From Variovorax sp. ZS18.2.2 (GTDB taxonomy: Bacteria; Pseudomonadota; Gammaproteobacteria; Burkholderiales; Burkholderiaceae_C): 64,000 nucleotides of DNA. Below, piece after piece: positions 37,293 through 46,312 of the stretch. The stretch covers positions 434,001 to 498,000 of the forward strand of contig NZ_JANLNM010000003.1 of assembly GCF_024701975.1 (NCBI RefSeq), read 5' to 3'. The notes beneath the pieces were generated by a model, which saw only the letters and a list, made by a program, of their open reading frames with translations, searched no databases and had not been told where the DNA came from. The stretch's first letter is position 1. Each line of letters begins with the position of its first letter. The position numbers were made by a program, and so were the translations under genes.

Positions 37293-37715
37293 TTAGTGGC
37301 GGCCGACGATGGCGGCGGTGGCCATCAGTTCTTCCAGCAGCGCCAGAGACACCTTGCCCGAGACCTTGTAGGGGTCGAGTTCGGGCTTTTCCGAATACTT
37401 GAGCAGCGTCGAGGCATTGAGCTTCGAGAGGTTGACCTGCCCCATCGTCCAGCCGCCGAAACGGCGCTCGGCGATTTCTTCGTAGTGCAGCAGCACCACG
37501 TCCTTGTGGCGCGCATCGCGCTGGATGTGGCCGTAGAGATCGCTGATGGCGTCGCGCCCGCCCTCGATGGCCTGCAGGAAGGTGCCGGCACCGTAGCAGA
37601 GGATGCCGGTGATGCCGCACGCCGGGTTGTGCGTGCGCGACTTCGTGAGGATCGCCTCGACGGCCGCGGGGCTGGTGTCGACGGCGCGGCTCGCGTAGAG
37701 AAGACGGACCAGCAT
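37293..37715 (-). CDS. BLUF-domain blue-light photoreceptor
   Basis: The 140-residue protein is a single BLUF domain (about residues 1-95) with a short helical tail. The flavin-site residues are present: Y7 in 'LVRLLYASRA', N30 in 'THNPACGITGILC', Q48 in 'TFLQAIEGGRD', and W89/M91 in 'RRFGGWTMGQVNL'. In BLUF proteins light rearranges the Tyr-Gln hydrogen bond to FAD. With no enzymatic output it must signal through a partner protein. It begins 2 bases after the folE stop, so it is almost surely co-translated with GTP cyclohydrolase I. Confidence 0.95.
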   Translation of the reverse strand: MLVRLLYASRAVDTSPAAVEAILTKSRTHNPACGITGILCYGAGTFLQAIEGGRDAISDLYGHIQRDARHKDVVLLHYEEIAERRFGGWTMGQVNLSKLNASTLLKYSEKPELDPYKVSGKVSLALLEELMATAAIVGRH

Positions 37716-37717
37716 GT

Positions 37718-38449
37718 TCAGCTCTTTCTCGGCAGGAGGGAAAGGAATTCGCGGCGCAGGCTCGGGTCCTTGAGGAACACGCCGCGCATCACGGAATTGA
37801 TCATCTTGCTGTCCATTTCCTTCACGCCGCGCCAGGCCATGCAGAAGTGCTCGGCTTCCATGACGAGCGCAAGGCCGTCGGGCTGCGTCTTTTCCTGGAT
37901 CAAGTCGGCGAGTTGCACCACGGCTTCTTCCTGGATCTGCGGACGCCCCATCACCCATTCGGCAAGGCGCGCGTACTTCGACAGGCCGATCACGTTGGTG
38001 TGCTCGTTGGGCATCACGCCGATCCAGAGCTTGCCGATGATCGGGCAAAAGTGGTGCGAGCAAGCGCTGCGCACGGTGATCGGGCCAACGATCATCAGCT
38101 CGTTCAGGTGCTCGGCGTTGGGGAATTCGGTGAGCGGGGGCGGCGGCACGTAGCGGCCGCGGAACACCTCGTTGAGGTACATCTTGGCAACCCGGCGCGC
38201 GGTGTTGTCGGTGTTGTGGTCGTTCTTGACGTCGATGACGAGGCTCTCGAGAACGCCCTTCATCTTGACCTCGACCTCGTCGAGCAGCGCCTCCAGTTCG
38301 CCGGGTTCGATGAACTCGGCGATGTTGTCGTTGGCGTTGAAGCGCTTTCGCGCTGCATTCAGGCGCTCGCGGATCTTGACGGAGACGGGCGTACCCTCGT
38401 CATCGTCTTTTCGATCGGGGAGCGGTTCGACGTCGGTTTTCCTCAGCAT
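37718..38449 (-). CDS. folE: GTP cyclohydrolase I
   Basis: The 243-residue enzyme converts GTP to dihydroneopterin triphosphate, the entry step for folate and, through QueD, for queuosine. The zinc and active-site residues are in 'ITVRSACSHHFCPIIGKLWI' and 'HTNVIGLSKYARLAEWVMGR', with 'VVMEAEHFCMAWRG'-like 'LVMEAEHFCMAWRGVKEMDS' near the end. The N-terminal 45 residues are a charged extension. The folate-pathway gene nudB lies two genes upstream. BLUF follows at once. Confidence 0.96.
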   Translation of the reverse strand: MLRKTDVEPLPDRKDDDEGTPVSVKIRERLNAARKRFNANDNIAEFIEPGELEALLDEVEVKMKGVLESLVIDVKNDHNTDNTARRVAKMYLNEVFRGRYVPPPPLTEFPNAEHLNELMIVGPITVRSACSHHFCPIIGKLWIGVMPNEHTNVIGLSKYARLAEWVMGRPQIQEEAVVQLADLIQEKTQPDGLALVMEAEHFCMAWRGVKEMDSKMINSVMRGVFLKDPSLRREFLSLLPRKS

Positions 38450-38518
38450 GGCGGGGATCGTACCAGTGAATGGCTCCAGGACATTCGGGCTGCAACGCCC
38501 GTCCCTTCTCGGAGCAAT

Positions 38519-38535
38519 GCTATCAATTAGGTAGC
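38519..38535. repeat. 17-base palindromic element, GCTAT-N7-GTAGC (copy 2)
   Basis: GCTAT CAATTAG GTAGC has arms that match at four of five positions. It overlaps the end of the endonuclease/phosphatase-like gene and supplies its last codons and TGA stop (38523-38525). Compare 14447-14463 and 48224-48240. Confidence 0.5.
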
Positions 38536-39293
38536 GTGAAGTCGGCTACCAACGGGAGGTGATCGGACATGCGGGCCCAGATCGGACCGCGCGGCACGGT
38601 GCACGAGAGCGGCTCGAGCTTGCGGCCGTAGACGAAATCGAGCTGCGCCACCGGCAGCCGCGAGGGGTAGGTGAGCGTGCGCGGGCCGCGCAGGTCGCTG
38701 GCGTCGCGCAGACCCATCGCGTTCATGGCGTAGCGCATGCGCGCGCCCCAGTCGTTGAAATCGCCGGCCACGACCACAGCCTCGTGAGCCGGCACCTCGC
38801 GGTCGATGAATTCGCGCAGGCGCGCGATCTGCCGCACGCGGCTGCCCTTGATGAGGCCCAGGTGCACCACGATGGCGTGCACCGGCTGCCCTTCGACTTC
38901 GATCACGACGTGCAGCAGCCCGCGCTGTTCGAAGCGGTGGTCGGAGATGTCCTGGTGGCCGGTGCGGATCACCGGCCAGCGCGTGAGCAGCGCATTGCCG
39001 TGCTCGCCATGGCGCGTGACGGCGTTGGTCTCGTAGACCGCGGTGTAGCCCTCGGGTGCGAGGAAGTCGGCCTGCGGCAGCTCGGGCCAACGCGCGAAGC
39101 GGGCCGCGGCCTGCCGGTTCATCTTGCGCACTTCCTGCAGGCAAATGATGTCGGCATCGAGCTGCTCGATGGCGTGGCCGAGGTTGTGGATCTCGAGCCG
39201 CCGGGCGGGCCCGATGCCCTGCACACCCTTGTGGATGTTGTAGGTCGCGACCCGGAGGTTGTTGGCTGCTGTTGCGGCTACCGGCTGGTTCAT
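38523..39293 (-). CDS. Endonuclease/exonuclease/phosphatase-family hydrolase
   Basis: The 256-residue protein has the EEP metal-dependent hydrolase motifs in order: 'RVATYNIHKGVQGIG', 'DADIICLQEVRKMNRQAAA', 'AVVVAGDFNDWGARMRYAMN', and the terminal 'ARMSDHLPLVADF'. Family members cut phosphodiesters in DNA, RNA or lipids, or remove phosphates; this type is often found beside a cardiolipin synthase gene, which is absent here. The start at 39293 overlaps the nudB stop by 4 bases. Confidence 0.87.
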   Translation of the reverse strand: MNQPVAATAANNLRVATYNIHKGVQGIGPARRLEIHNLGHAIEQLDADIICLQEVRKMNRQAAARFARWPELPQADFLAPEGYTAVYETNAVTRHGEHGNALLTRWPVIRTGHQDISDHRFEQRGLLHVVIEVEGQPVHAIVVHLGLIKGSRVRQIARLREFIDREVPAHEAVVVAGDFNDWGARMRYAMNAMGLRDASDLRGPRTLTYPSRLPVAQLDFVYGRKLEPLSCTVPRGPIWARMSDHLPLVADFTLPN

Positions 39294-39763
39294 CGCGCAA
39301 ATTCTGGCAGCAACAGAATGGCTTCGGCGTTCGATGGGGAAAAGCACGCATCGGCCGCTTCGTGGTACGGCAGCCATTGCCAGTCGGTGTGCTCGCGCGG
39401 ATCGAGTGTGGGCGTCAGGCGCTCGGGCACGCAGAGGCCGAACAGGTGCTCGGTGTTGTGCGTGACACCGGGCTCGTAGCGCGCGCGCCATCCGGGATAG
39501 ATCTCGTAGATGTTGCTCAGCTGCCAGTCGACCAGCTGCGAGGCCAGCGCGGTGCCCTCGCAGCATTCGATACCGGTTTCCTCGGCCACCTCGCGCGCGG
39601 CGGTGAGCGCGAGCGGCTCATCGACCGCATCTTTGCTGCCGGTGACCGATTGCCAGAACTCGTTGGCATCGGCACGCCGGATCAGCAGCACGTCGAGCGC
39701 CAGCGTGTGAATCACGACCAGCACCGACTCCGGGATCTTCCAGGGCCGGGGGCTGGTCGTCAT
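39290..39763 (-). CDS. nudB: Dihydroneopterin triphosphate diphosphatase (Nudix)
   Basis: The 157-residue Nudix hydrolase removes pyrophosphate from dihydroneopterin triphosphate, the product of FolE. The overall pattern 'FWQSVTGSKDAVDEP' and 'REVAEETGIE' matches NudB, as does 'WRARYEPGVTHNTEHLFGL'. The Nudix box is unusual in having six residues, not five, between the first Gly and the first Glu; this may be the norm in the lineage. It starts 7 bases after aspS. Encoding folE and nudB 1 kb apart is consistent with a shared pathway. Confidence 0.9.
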   Translation of the reverse strand: MTTSPRPWKIPESVLVVIHTLALDVLLIRRADANEFWQSVTGSKDAVDEPLALTAAREVAEETGIECCEGTALASQLVDWQLSNIYEIYPGWRARYEPGVTHNTEHLFGLCVPERLTPTLDPREHTDWQWLPYHEAADACFSPSNAEAILLLPEFAR

Positions 39764-39770
39764 GGCCGTA

Positions 39771-41576
39771 TCAGGCGGCTTGGGGGGTGTTGCGCAGCTT
39801 GATGTGCAGTTCGCGCAGTTGCTTCTCGTCGACCGGGCTCGGCGCCTGCGTCAGCAGGTCTTGTGCGCGTTGGGTCTTGGGGAAGGCGATCACGTCGCGG
39901 ATCGACTCGGCGCCGGTCATCAGCATGACCAGACGGTCCAGGCCGATGGCGATGCCGCCGTGCGGCGGTGCGCCGTACTGCAGCGCGTCGAGCAGGAAGC
40001 CGAACTTGAGCTGCGCGTCCTCGGCGCTGATCTTCAGCGCGCGGAACACCTTGCTCTGCACTTCCTCGCGGTGGATACGCACCGAACCGCCGCCCATCTC
40101 GATGCCGTTGAGCACCATGTCGTAGGCCTTGGCGATGCACTTCTCGGGGGCCGTGTCCATGAGGTCTTCATGGCCGTCCTTCGGTGCGGTGAACGGGTGG
40201 TGCACGGCGCTCCAGCGCTGGCCTTCCTCGTCGAACTCGAACATCGGGAAGTCGACCACCCAGAGCGGCGCCCAGCGGTCGTCGAACAGGCCGCTCTTCT
40301 TGCCGAAAGCGCTGTGGCCGATCTTCACGCGCAGCGCGCCGATGGCGTCATTGACGACCTTTTCCTTGTCGGCGCCGAAGAACAGGATGTCGCCGTTGCG
40401 CGCACCCGTGCGGGCGATGATCTCGGCCAGCGTGGCGTCGTCGAGGTTCTTCACGATCGGGCTCTGCAGGCCTTCGCGGCCGGCTTGCGCATCGTTGACC
40501 TTGATGTAGGCGAGGCCCTTGGCGCCGTAGATCTTGACGAACTCTTGATACGCATCGATTTCACCGCGCGACAGGCCACCCTCGGCGCCACCGCCAGGCA
40601 CGCGCAATGCGACCACGCGGCCGTCCTTTTGCGTCGCGGCGTTCGAGAACACCTTGAACTCGACCCGCTTCATCAGCTCGGTGAGTTCGGTGAACTCGAG
40701 CTTCACGCGCAGGTCGGGCTTGTCGGAGCCGTACTTGAACATCGCGTCGCCGTACGTCATGGTCGGGAACACCGGCAGGTCGATGCCCGCGGCGTTGCGG
40801 AACATGGTGCGGACCATGCCTTCGAACATCTCGCGGATTTCTTCTTCGGCGAGGAACGAGGTCTCGATGTCGATCTGCGTGAATTCGGGCTGGCGGTCGG
40901 CGCGCAGGTCTTCGTCGCGGAAGCACTTCACGATCTGGTAGTAGCGGTCGTAGCCGGCCACCATCAGCAGCTGCTTGAAGAGCTGCGGCGACTGCGGCAG
41001 CGCGAAGAAGCTGCCGTCGTGCACGCGGCTGGGCACGAGGTAGTCGCGCGCTCCTTCGGGCGTGGACTTGCCGAGCATCGGCGTCTCGATGTCGATGAAG
41101 CCATTGGCATCGAGGAACTTGCGCGTTTCCATCGTCACCTTGTAGCGCAGCATCATGTTGCGTTGCATGGCCGGGCGGCGCAGGTCGAGCACGCGGTGCG
41201 TGAGGCGGGTGGTTTCCGAGAGGTTGTCGTCGTCCAGCAGGAACGGCGGCGTGACCGACGGGTTGAGCACCTTGAGCTCGTGGCACAGCACTTCGATCTT
41301 GCCGCTCTTGAGCTGGTCGTTGGTCGTGCCTTCGGGACGTGCGCGCACCAGGCCGGTGATCTGGATGCAGAACTCGTTGCGCAGGTTCTCGGCGACGGCG
41401 AAGGTGGAGGCGCGATCGGGGTCGCACACCACCTGCACGTAGCCTTCGCGGTCACGCACGTCGATGAAGATCACGCCGCCGTGGTCGCGGCGACGGTTGA
41501 CCCAGCCGCACAGGGTGACGGTCTGGCCCAACAGGGCTTCGGTCACAAGACCGCAATAGTGAGTACGCATGGCCAT
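39771..41576 (-). CDS. aspS: Aspartyl-tRNA synthetase, probably non-discriminating
   Basis: The 601-residue class II enzyme has an N-terminal anticodon-binding OB fold ('[20 protein letters not shown]'), the catalytic core ('[20 protein letters not shown]', '[20 protein letters not shown]') with the bacterial GAD insertion, and '[20 protein letters not shown]' as motif 3. Counting from the second Met, residue 30 is His, where discriminating E. coli AspRS has Leu. The His residue is linked to enzymes that also charge tRNA-Asn, so the organism may make Asn-tRNA through GatCAB. The first Met (41576) has the better ribosome spacing. Confidence 0.96.
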   Translation of the reverse strand: MAMRTHYCGLVTEALLGQTVTLCGWVNRRRDHGGVIFIDVRDREGYVQVVCDPDRASTFAVAENLRNEFCIQITGLVRARPEGTTNDQLKSGKIEVLCHELKVLNPSVTPPFLLDDDNLSETTRLTHRVLDLRRPAMQRNMMLRYKVTMETRKFLDANGFIDIETPMLGKSTPEGARDYLVPSRVHDGSFFALPQSPQLFKQLLMVAGYDRYYQIVKCFRDEDLRADRQPEFTQIDIETSFLAEEEIREMFEGMVRTMFRNAAGIDLPVFPTMTYGDAMFKYGSDKPDLRVKLEFTELTELMKRVEFKVFSNAATQKDGRVVALRVPGGGAEGGLSRGEIDAYQEFVKIYGAKGLAYIKVNDAQAGREGLQSPIVKNLDDATLAEIIARTGARNGDILFFGADKEKVVNDAIGALRVKIGHSAFGKKSGLFDDRWAPLWVVDFPMFEFDEEGQRWSAVHHPFTAPKDGHEDLMDTAPEKCIAKAYDMVLNGIEMGGGSVRIHREEVQSKVFRALKISAEDAQLKFGFLLDALQYGAPPHGGIAIGLDRLVMLMTGAESIRDVIAFPKTQRAQDLLTQAPSPVDEKQLRELHIKLRNTPQAA

Positions 41577-41613
41577 AGGGATGACTTCCGGCGCCGTCGT
41601 GGCGCGTTCGTTT

Positions 41614-42246
41614 TTATGAGTTGGATGGCTTGATCGCCACCGTGGAGGGGCCGCCTGGAACGACCACGCCCATCGAGACGATGTACTTGAGCGCTTCGTC
41701 CACGCTCATCTTCAGTTCGATGCAGTCGCTGCGCTTGAGCATCACGAAATAGCCGCCCGTGGGGTTGGGCGTGGTCGGCACGTAGACACTGAGAAATTCC
41801 TCGGTGCCCAGGTGCTCGGCCACCTCGTTGCCCGGCGCGCCGGTCACGAAGGCGATGGTCCACACGTTTTCGCGCGGCCACTGGACCAGCACCGCCGTGC
41901 GGAATGCATTGCCGTTCTCGGAGAACAGCGTGTCCGAGACCTGCTTGACGCTCGAATAGATCGAGCGCACGACCGGAATGCGCCGCACCACGGCATCGCC
42001 CCAGCCGAGCAGGCGCTTGCCGACGAAGTTGCTCGCAATGGCGCCGACCACCAGCAGGATGGCCAGCGTGAGCAGCACGCCCAGGCCGCGGATGTTGTTC
42101 TCGAACAGCCATTTCTGCCAGACGGCCGGGAGCACCCACAGCGTCTGGTCCAGCGTGTCGATGATCCACTTCAGCACCGCCAGGGTGATGAACAGCGGAA
42201 CGATCACCAGCAAGCCGGAGAACAGCCATTTGCGCAGGGCGAGCAT
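41614..42246 (-). CDS. DUF502 family inner-membrane protein
   Basis: The 210-residue protein has two N-terminal membrane segments ('[20 protein letters not shown]' and '[20 protein letters not shown]') and a long soluble part ('[20 protein letters not shown]', '[11 protein letters not shown]'-type block '[20 protein letters not shown]'). I use the ATG at 42246. A TTG at 42261 that overlaps the stop of the zinc-ribbon gene (TTGA) would add five residues and would imply coupling. Function is unknown. Confidence 0.85.
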   Translation of the reverse strand: MLALRKWLFSGLLVIVPLFITLAVLKWIIDTLDQTLWVLPAVWQKWLFENNIRGLGVLLTLAILLVVGAIASNFVGKRLLGWGDAVVRRIPVVRSIYSSVKQVSDTLFSENGNAFRTAVLVQWPRENVWTIAFVTGAPGNEVAEHLGTEEFLSVYVPTTPNPTGGYFVMLKRSDCIELKMSVDEALKYIVSMGVVVPGGPSTVAIKPSNS

Positions 42247-42257
42247 GGATAGGAGTT

Positions 42258-42596
42258 TCAATCGCCGCTCTTGGCGGCAGGGGCCGGCGCGGGTGCGGGA
42301 GCCGCGGGTGCAGGCGCAGGGCTGGCCGCAGCGGCGGTGGAGGAAGAAGATTCGGCGGGCTTGGCGCCTTCACTCGCAACGGGTACCGTCGCCGGCTCGG
42401 CCTTCTTGCCGCTGCCTTCACGGAAATCGGTCACATACCAGCCCGAGCCCTTGAGCTGGAAACCGGCGGCCGTGACCTGTTTTTCGAACGCACTCGCGCC
42501 GCACGCCGGACACACCGTGAGCGGTGCGTCGGACATCTTCTGCAAAGCATCTTTGGCAAAGCCGCAGGCGCTGCATTTGTAGGCATAGATGGGCAT
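42258..42596 (-). CDS. FmdB-family zinc-ribbon protein
   Basis: The 112-residue protein begins with the FmdB zinc ribbon: 'MPIYAYKCSACGFAKDALQ' and 'LTVCPACGASAFEKQVTAAG' supply four cysteines. 'FQLKGSGWYVTDFR' is the conserved end of the domain. The last 50 residues are a low-complexity Ala/Pro/Ser tail. The role is unknown; FmdB proteins are often next to DUF502 and aspS genes, as here. Confidence 0.92.
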   Translation of the reverse strand: MPIYAYKCSACGFAKDALQKMSDAPLTVCPACGASAFEKQVTAAGFQLKGSGWYVTDFREGSGKKAEPATVPVASEGAKPAESSSSTAAAASPAPAPAAPAPAPAPAAKSGD

Positions 42597-42680
42597 GGGG
42601 AAATAGGGTCCAAAAGAGCGGCGCAGCTGCCGCTCGCAAAGCCCTCGATTATAAGGGCCTACCCCGTCGCCGCGGTAACG

Positions 42681-44129
42681 TCAAGCGGGCCCGGTCGCCA
42701 GCGGCCGGTGCGGCGTGTGAGTGTTCGCTACCCACTGCGGCAGCAGCGAGCCGGCCACCATGCCGGTGAACGAGGCCAGCACACCCGCCAGCTGAGCCGG
42801 GAAAACGGCGCCCCAGGGCATCGCCAGGAACAGCAACCAGGTGCCGATACCCAGCAGGATCGACGCAACCGCCCCCTGCGTGGTGGCGCGGCGCCAGTAC
42901 AGGCCGCACACCAGCGGCACGAACGCCCCCACCAGCGGCACCTGGTAGGCGCCCGAAACAAGTTCGTAGATCGGCGTGCCCTGCATGTGGATGGCGTAGG
43001 CCAGCACGGCGGCACTGAACAGCAGCACCGTGATGCGCATGGTCCTGAGGTTTTCGCGGTCGGTGCCCGCCGGGCGGAACTGGCGCCAGATGTTCTCGGT
43101 GAAGGTGACGCTGGGCGCCAGGAGCGTGGCCGAGGCGGTCGACTTGATGGCCGACAGCAGCGCACCAAAGAACAGCACCTGCATCACGAACGGCATCTTC
43201 TGCAGCACCAGCGTGGGCAGCACCTTCTGCGGATCTTCCTTCAGCAGCACGGCCACCTCCTCCGGCATGATCAGCAGCGCGCTGGCCACCAGGAACATCG
43301 GCACGAAGGCGAACAGGATGTACGCCACTCCGCCGATCACCGGGCCGCGCTGGGCCGCCTTGACGCTGTTGGCCGACATCACGCGCTGGAACACGTCCTG
43401 CTGCGGAATGGAACCCAGCATCATCGTGATGGCCGCGGCGAAGAAGAACACCATGTCGTGCCAGTTGGGCTCGGGCCAGAACTTGAAGAGGTCCTTGCTG
43501 ACCGCGAAGGCCACCACCTTGTCGGCGCCGCCGGCCATGTTGCCGGCGAACACCGCGATCACCGCGAGGCCGGCGACCAGGATGATCATCTGGATGAAAT
43601 CGGTCACCGCCACCGACCACATGCCCCCGAACAGCGTGTAGGCCAGGATCGAGACCACCCCGATCACCATGCCCAGCGGAATGCTGATGGCGCCGGCCGA
43701 CAGCACGTTGAACACCAGCCCGAGCGCCGTGACCTGCGCCGAGACCCAGCCCAGGTAGCTCAGCATGATGATCAGCGTGCAGGCCACTTCCACCGTGCGG
43801 CCGTAGCGTTCGCGGTAGTAGTCGCTGATGGTCAGCAGCGTCATGCGGTAGAGCTTGCCCGCGAAGAACAGGCCCACCAGGATCAGGCAGGTGCCGGCGC
43901 CGAACGGGTCTTCGACCACGCCGTGCAGACCGCCCTCGATGAACTTGGCCGGGATGCCGAGCACCGTTTCGGACCCGAACCAGGTCGCGAAGGTGGTCGT
44001 CACGATCATGAAGAGCGGCAGGTGCCGCCCCGCGATGGCGAAGTCGGTGGTGTTCTTCACCCGCTTGGCGGCATAGAGCCCGATGGCGATGGTGACCAGC
44101 AGATAGATGACAACCAGCGTCAGCAGCAC
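42681..44129 (-). CDS. Sodium:solute symporter family protein
   Basis: The 482-residue inner-membrane protein has about 13 membrane segments and the SSF pattern: 'LYAAKRVKNTTDFAIAGRHL', 'TFATWFGSETVLGIPAKFIE', 'LTISDYYRERYGRTVEVACT' and 'FGGMWSVAVTDFIQMIILVA'. It would use sodium to import a sugar, amino acid or other solute. It follows ubiB by 12 bases on the same strand, but this neighbour does not reveal the substrate. Confidence 0.92.
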   Translation of the reverse strand: MLLTLVVIYLLVTIAIGLYAAKRVKNTTDFAIAGRHLPLFMIVTTTFATWFGSETVLGIPAKFIEGGLHGVVEDPFGAGTCLILVGLFFAGKLYRMTLLTISDYYRERYGRTVEVACTLIIMLSYLGWVSAQVTALGLVFNVLSAGAISIPLGMVIGVVSILAYTLFGGMWSVAVTDFIQMIILVAGLAVIAVFAGNMAGGADKVVAFAVSKDLFKFWPEPNWHDMVFFFAAAITMMLGSIPQQDVFQRVMSANSVKAAQRGPVIGGVAYILFAFVPMFLVASALLIMPEEVAVLLKEDPQKVLPTLVLQKMPFVMQVLFFGALLSAIKSTASATLLAPSVTFTENIWRQFRPAGTDRENLRTMRITVLLFSAAVLAYAIHMQGTPIYELVSGAYQVPLVGAFVPLVCGLYWRRATTQGAVASILLGIGTWLLFLAMPWGAVFPAQLAGVLASFTGMVAGSLLPQWVANTHTPHRPLATGPA

Positions 44130-44141
44130 GGGGAATCTCCT

Positions 44142-45707
44142 CTAGAACAACTTCACACGCACCAGCAATTGCATGGCGAGCAACCCCAATACAAATCCTA
44201 TGCCACCGTAGACGATGGTCTGGAGCAACCGATTGGTGCGCTTCTGCTCGGCCAGCAGCTCCAGCAGCTCGCGCCGGTTGTCGGCGGGCCGATTTTCAAG
44301 GAAATCGTGCAGCAGGCGGGGCAGTTGCGGCAGCAATTTCGCATAGCGCGGTGCTTCGGCCTTCAGCTGCTCGAACAGCTTCTTCGGGCCGATCTGGTCG
44401 ACCATCCACTTTTCGAGGAAGGGCTTGGCGGTGTTCCAGAGGTCGAGGTCGGGGTCGATGTTGCGGCCCAGGCCCTCGATGTTGAGCAGGGTCTTCTGCA
44501 GCAGCACCAGCTGCGGCTGGATCTCGACGTGGAAACGGCGCGAGGTCTGGAACAGGCGCATCAACACCATGCCGAGCGACAGTTCTTTCAGCGGCCGGTC
44601 GAAGTACGGCTCGCAGACGGTACGGATCGCACCTTCCAGCTCGTCGATGCGGGTGCCTTCGGGCACCCAGCCGCTTTCAAGGTGCAGCTCGGCCACGCGC
44701 TTGTAGTCGCGCCGGAAGAAGGCCACGAAGTTCTGCGCGAGGTATTCCTTGTCCGACTCGGTCAGCGTGCCGATGATCCCGAAATCGAGCGAGATGTAGC
44801 GCCCGAAGGTCTCGGGCTCCAGGCTCACCTGGATGTTGCCGGGGTGCATGTCGGCGTGGAAGAAGCCGTCGCGAAACACCTGCGTGAAGAAGATCGTGAC
44901 GCCGTCGCGCGCGAGCTTGGGAATGTCGACGCCGGCCGCGCGCAGGCGGTCCATCTGCGCAATGGGCACGCCGTTCATGCGCTCCATCACGATCACCTCG
45001 GGATGGCAGAAGTCCCAGAACATCTCCGGAATCAGCACCAGGTCGAGCTCGGCCATGTTGCGGCGCAACTGGGCCGCGTTGGCGGCTTCGCGCACCAGAT
45101 CGAGCTCGTCGTGCAGGTACTTGTCGAACTCGCCGACCACCTCGCGCGGCTTCAGGCGCTTGCCGTCGGCCGAGAGGTTCTCGACCCAGCCGGCCATCAT
45201 GGCCATGAGCGCCAGGTCCTTCTCGATCACGCCGCGCATGTTGGGGCGCAACACCTTGACGGCGACATCGCGCATCTCGCCCTGATTGGTGCGGATGGTC
45301 GCGAAGTGCACCTGCGCGATCGACGCGCTGGCGATCGGCGTCTCGTCGAACTGCACGAACACATCGCCCACCGGCCGGCGGAACGCGCGCTCGATGGTCG
45401 CGATGGCCACCGCCGAGGGGAACGGCGGCACGCGGTCCTGCAGGAAGGCGAGCTCGTCGGCGATGTCGGGCGGCAGCAGATCGCGCCGGGTCGACAGCAC
45501 CTGGCCGAACTTCACGAAGATGGGGCCCAGGCGCTCGAGCGCCTCGCGCAGCCGCTGGCCGCGCGGCGCATCGAGGTTGCGTCCGATGGAGACGACACGG
45601 GCCACCACGCGCAGCCAGGGCTTCTGGAAGCTCGTGAGCACGAGCTCGTCCAGGCCGTAGCGCAGCGCGACCCAGACGATGAACAGGCCGCGGTAGAAGC
45701 GCCTCAT
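44142..45707 (-). CDS. ubiB: Ubiquinone biosynthesis regulatory kinase-like protein UbiB
   Basis: The 521-residue protein is an atypical kinase-like ATPase needed for ubiquinone synthesis. It has the family KxGQ motif in '[20 protein letters not shown]'. Further kinase-like motifs are '[20 protein letters not shown]', '[20 protein letters not shown]' and '[20 protein letters not shown]'. A C-terminal membrane segment is visible ('[20 protein letters not shown]'). It overlaps ubiJ by 4 bases. Confidence 0.96.
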   Translation of the reverse strand: MRRFYRGLFIVWVALRYGLDELVLTSFQKPWLRVVARVVSIGRNLDAPRGQRLREALERLGPIFVKFGQVLSTRRDLLPPDIADELAFLQDRVPPFPSAVAIATIERAFRRPVGDVFVQFDETPIASASIAQVHFATIRTNQGEMRDVAVKVLRPNMRGVIEKDLALMAMMAGWVENLSADGKRLKPREVVGEFDKYLHDELDLVREAANAAQLRRNMAELDLVLIPEMFWDFCHPEVIVMERMNGVPIAQMDRLRAAGVDIPKLARDGVTIFFTQVFRDGFFHADMHPGNIQVSLEPETFGRYISLDFGIIGTLTESDKEYLAQNFVAFFRRDYKRVAELHLESGWVPEGTRIDELEGAIRTVCEPYFDRPLKELSLGMVLMRLFQTSRRFHVEIQPQLVLLQKTLLNIEGLGRNIDPDLDLWNTAKPFLEKWMVDQIGPKKLFEQLKAEAPRYAKLLPQLPRLLHDFLENRPADNRRELLELLAEQKRTNRLLQTIVYGGIGFVLGLLAMQLLVRVKLF

Positions 45708-46261
45708 TCGGCCTGGCCCGCCGAACCGCCGGCCTTGGCCGTGCGGTCGCCGACGAACTGGCGCAGCGCGGCGGCGACGCGCCGCACGCCATTGCCGAGG
45801 GTGTGGGCGGGCACGTCGCCGATCACGCGGGCGAGGTCGTCCTCGACGTCCCAGCGCACATGGTCGACCAGCCAGTTGACCTCGGCGGCGAGTTGCACGT
45901 CGCCGACGATCTGCACCGAGGGCTTGTCGCCGCGCAGCGTGGCGCGGGCGATCTCGAAGGGGGATTCGTCGGTGACGGTAAGGGTGAGTTCAGGTGTGGA
46001 ACCTGCGGGTGCCAGGTCGAGCAGGCCGGCCGGCGTGGCCACCAGCTCCATGGTCACGAAGCGCCACTGGAAGCGCACCACCCTGCCCTGCTGCCGCAGC
46101 AGCCGCTGCTGGGCCTCGGGCTCCTGCTGCAGCACGTGATTGAGGAACAGGACCGCGCGGTGCTGGATCTCGTGAACCGCCCAGTCCGGCGGCTGGAGGC
46201 GCTCGCCGATGCGATTGAAGAGGTCGCCGAGAAAAGAAAAAGGGGACGATGGTGTGGCCAT
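45704..46261 (-). CDS. ubiJ: Ubiquinone biosynthesis accessory factor UbiJ (SCP2 domain)
   Basis: The 185-residue protein has an SCP2-type lipid-binding fold in the N-terminal 120 residues ('[20 protein letters not shown]', '[20 protein letters not shown]'). A C-terminal region with '[20 protein letters not shown]' is typical of UbiJ. UbiJ helps hold the soluble ubiquinone-synthesis complex together. Its place between ubiE and ubiB supports the call. Confidence 0.9.
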   Translation of the reverse strand: MATPSSPFSFLGDLFNRIGERLQPPDWAVHEIQHRAVLFLNHVLQQEPEAQQRLLRQQGRVVRFQWRFVTMELVATPAGLLDLAPAGSTPELTLTVTDESPFEIARATLRGDKPSVQIVGDVQLAAEVNWLVDHVRWDVEDDLARVIGDVPAHTLGNGVRRVAAALRQFVGDRTAKAGGSAGQAE

Positions 46262-46312
46262 GTCCCCATTATCGTTTCTGTACGCGGCCCGGCGGCCGCG
46301 AACGTCGGTCGT

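Noticed and set aside
39290..39763. NudB Nudix box with one extra residue taken as an inactivating change
   Set aside because: The catalytic REVAEE core and NudB-specific motifs are intact, and the extra residue may be normal for betaproteobacterial NudB.
42708..46139. A 1143-codon plus-strand frame opposite the symporter, ubiB and ubiJ
   Set aside because: Shadow of three well-supported minus-strand genes; repetitive His/Gln/Arg-rich translation with no domain.
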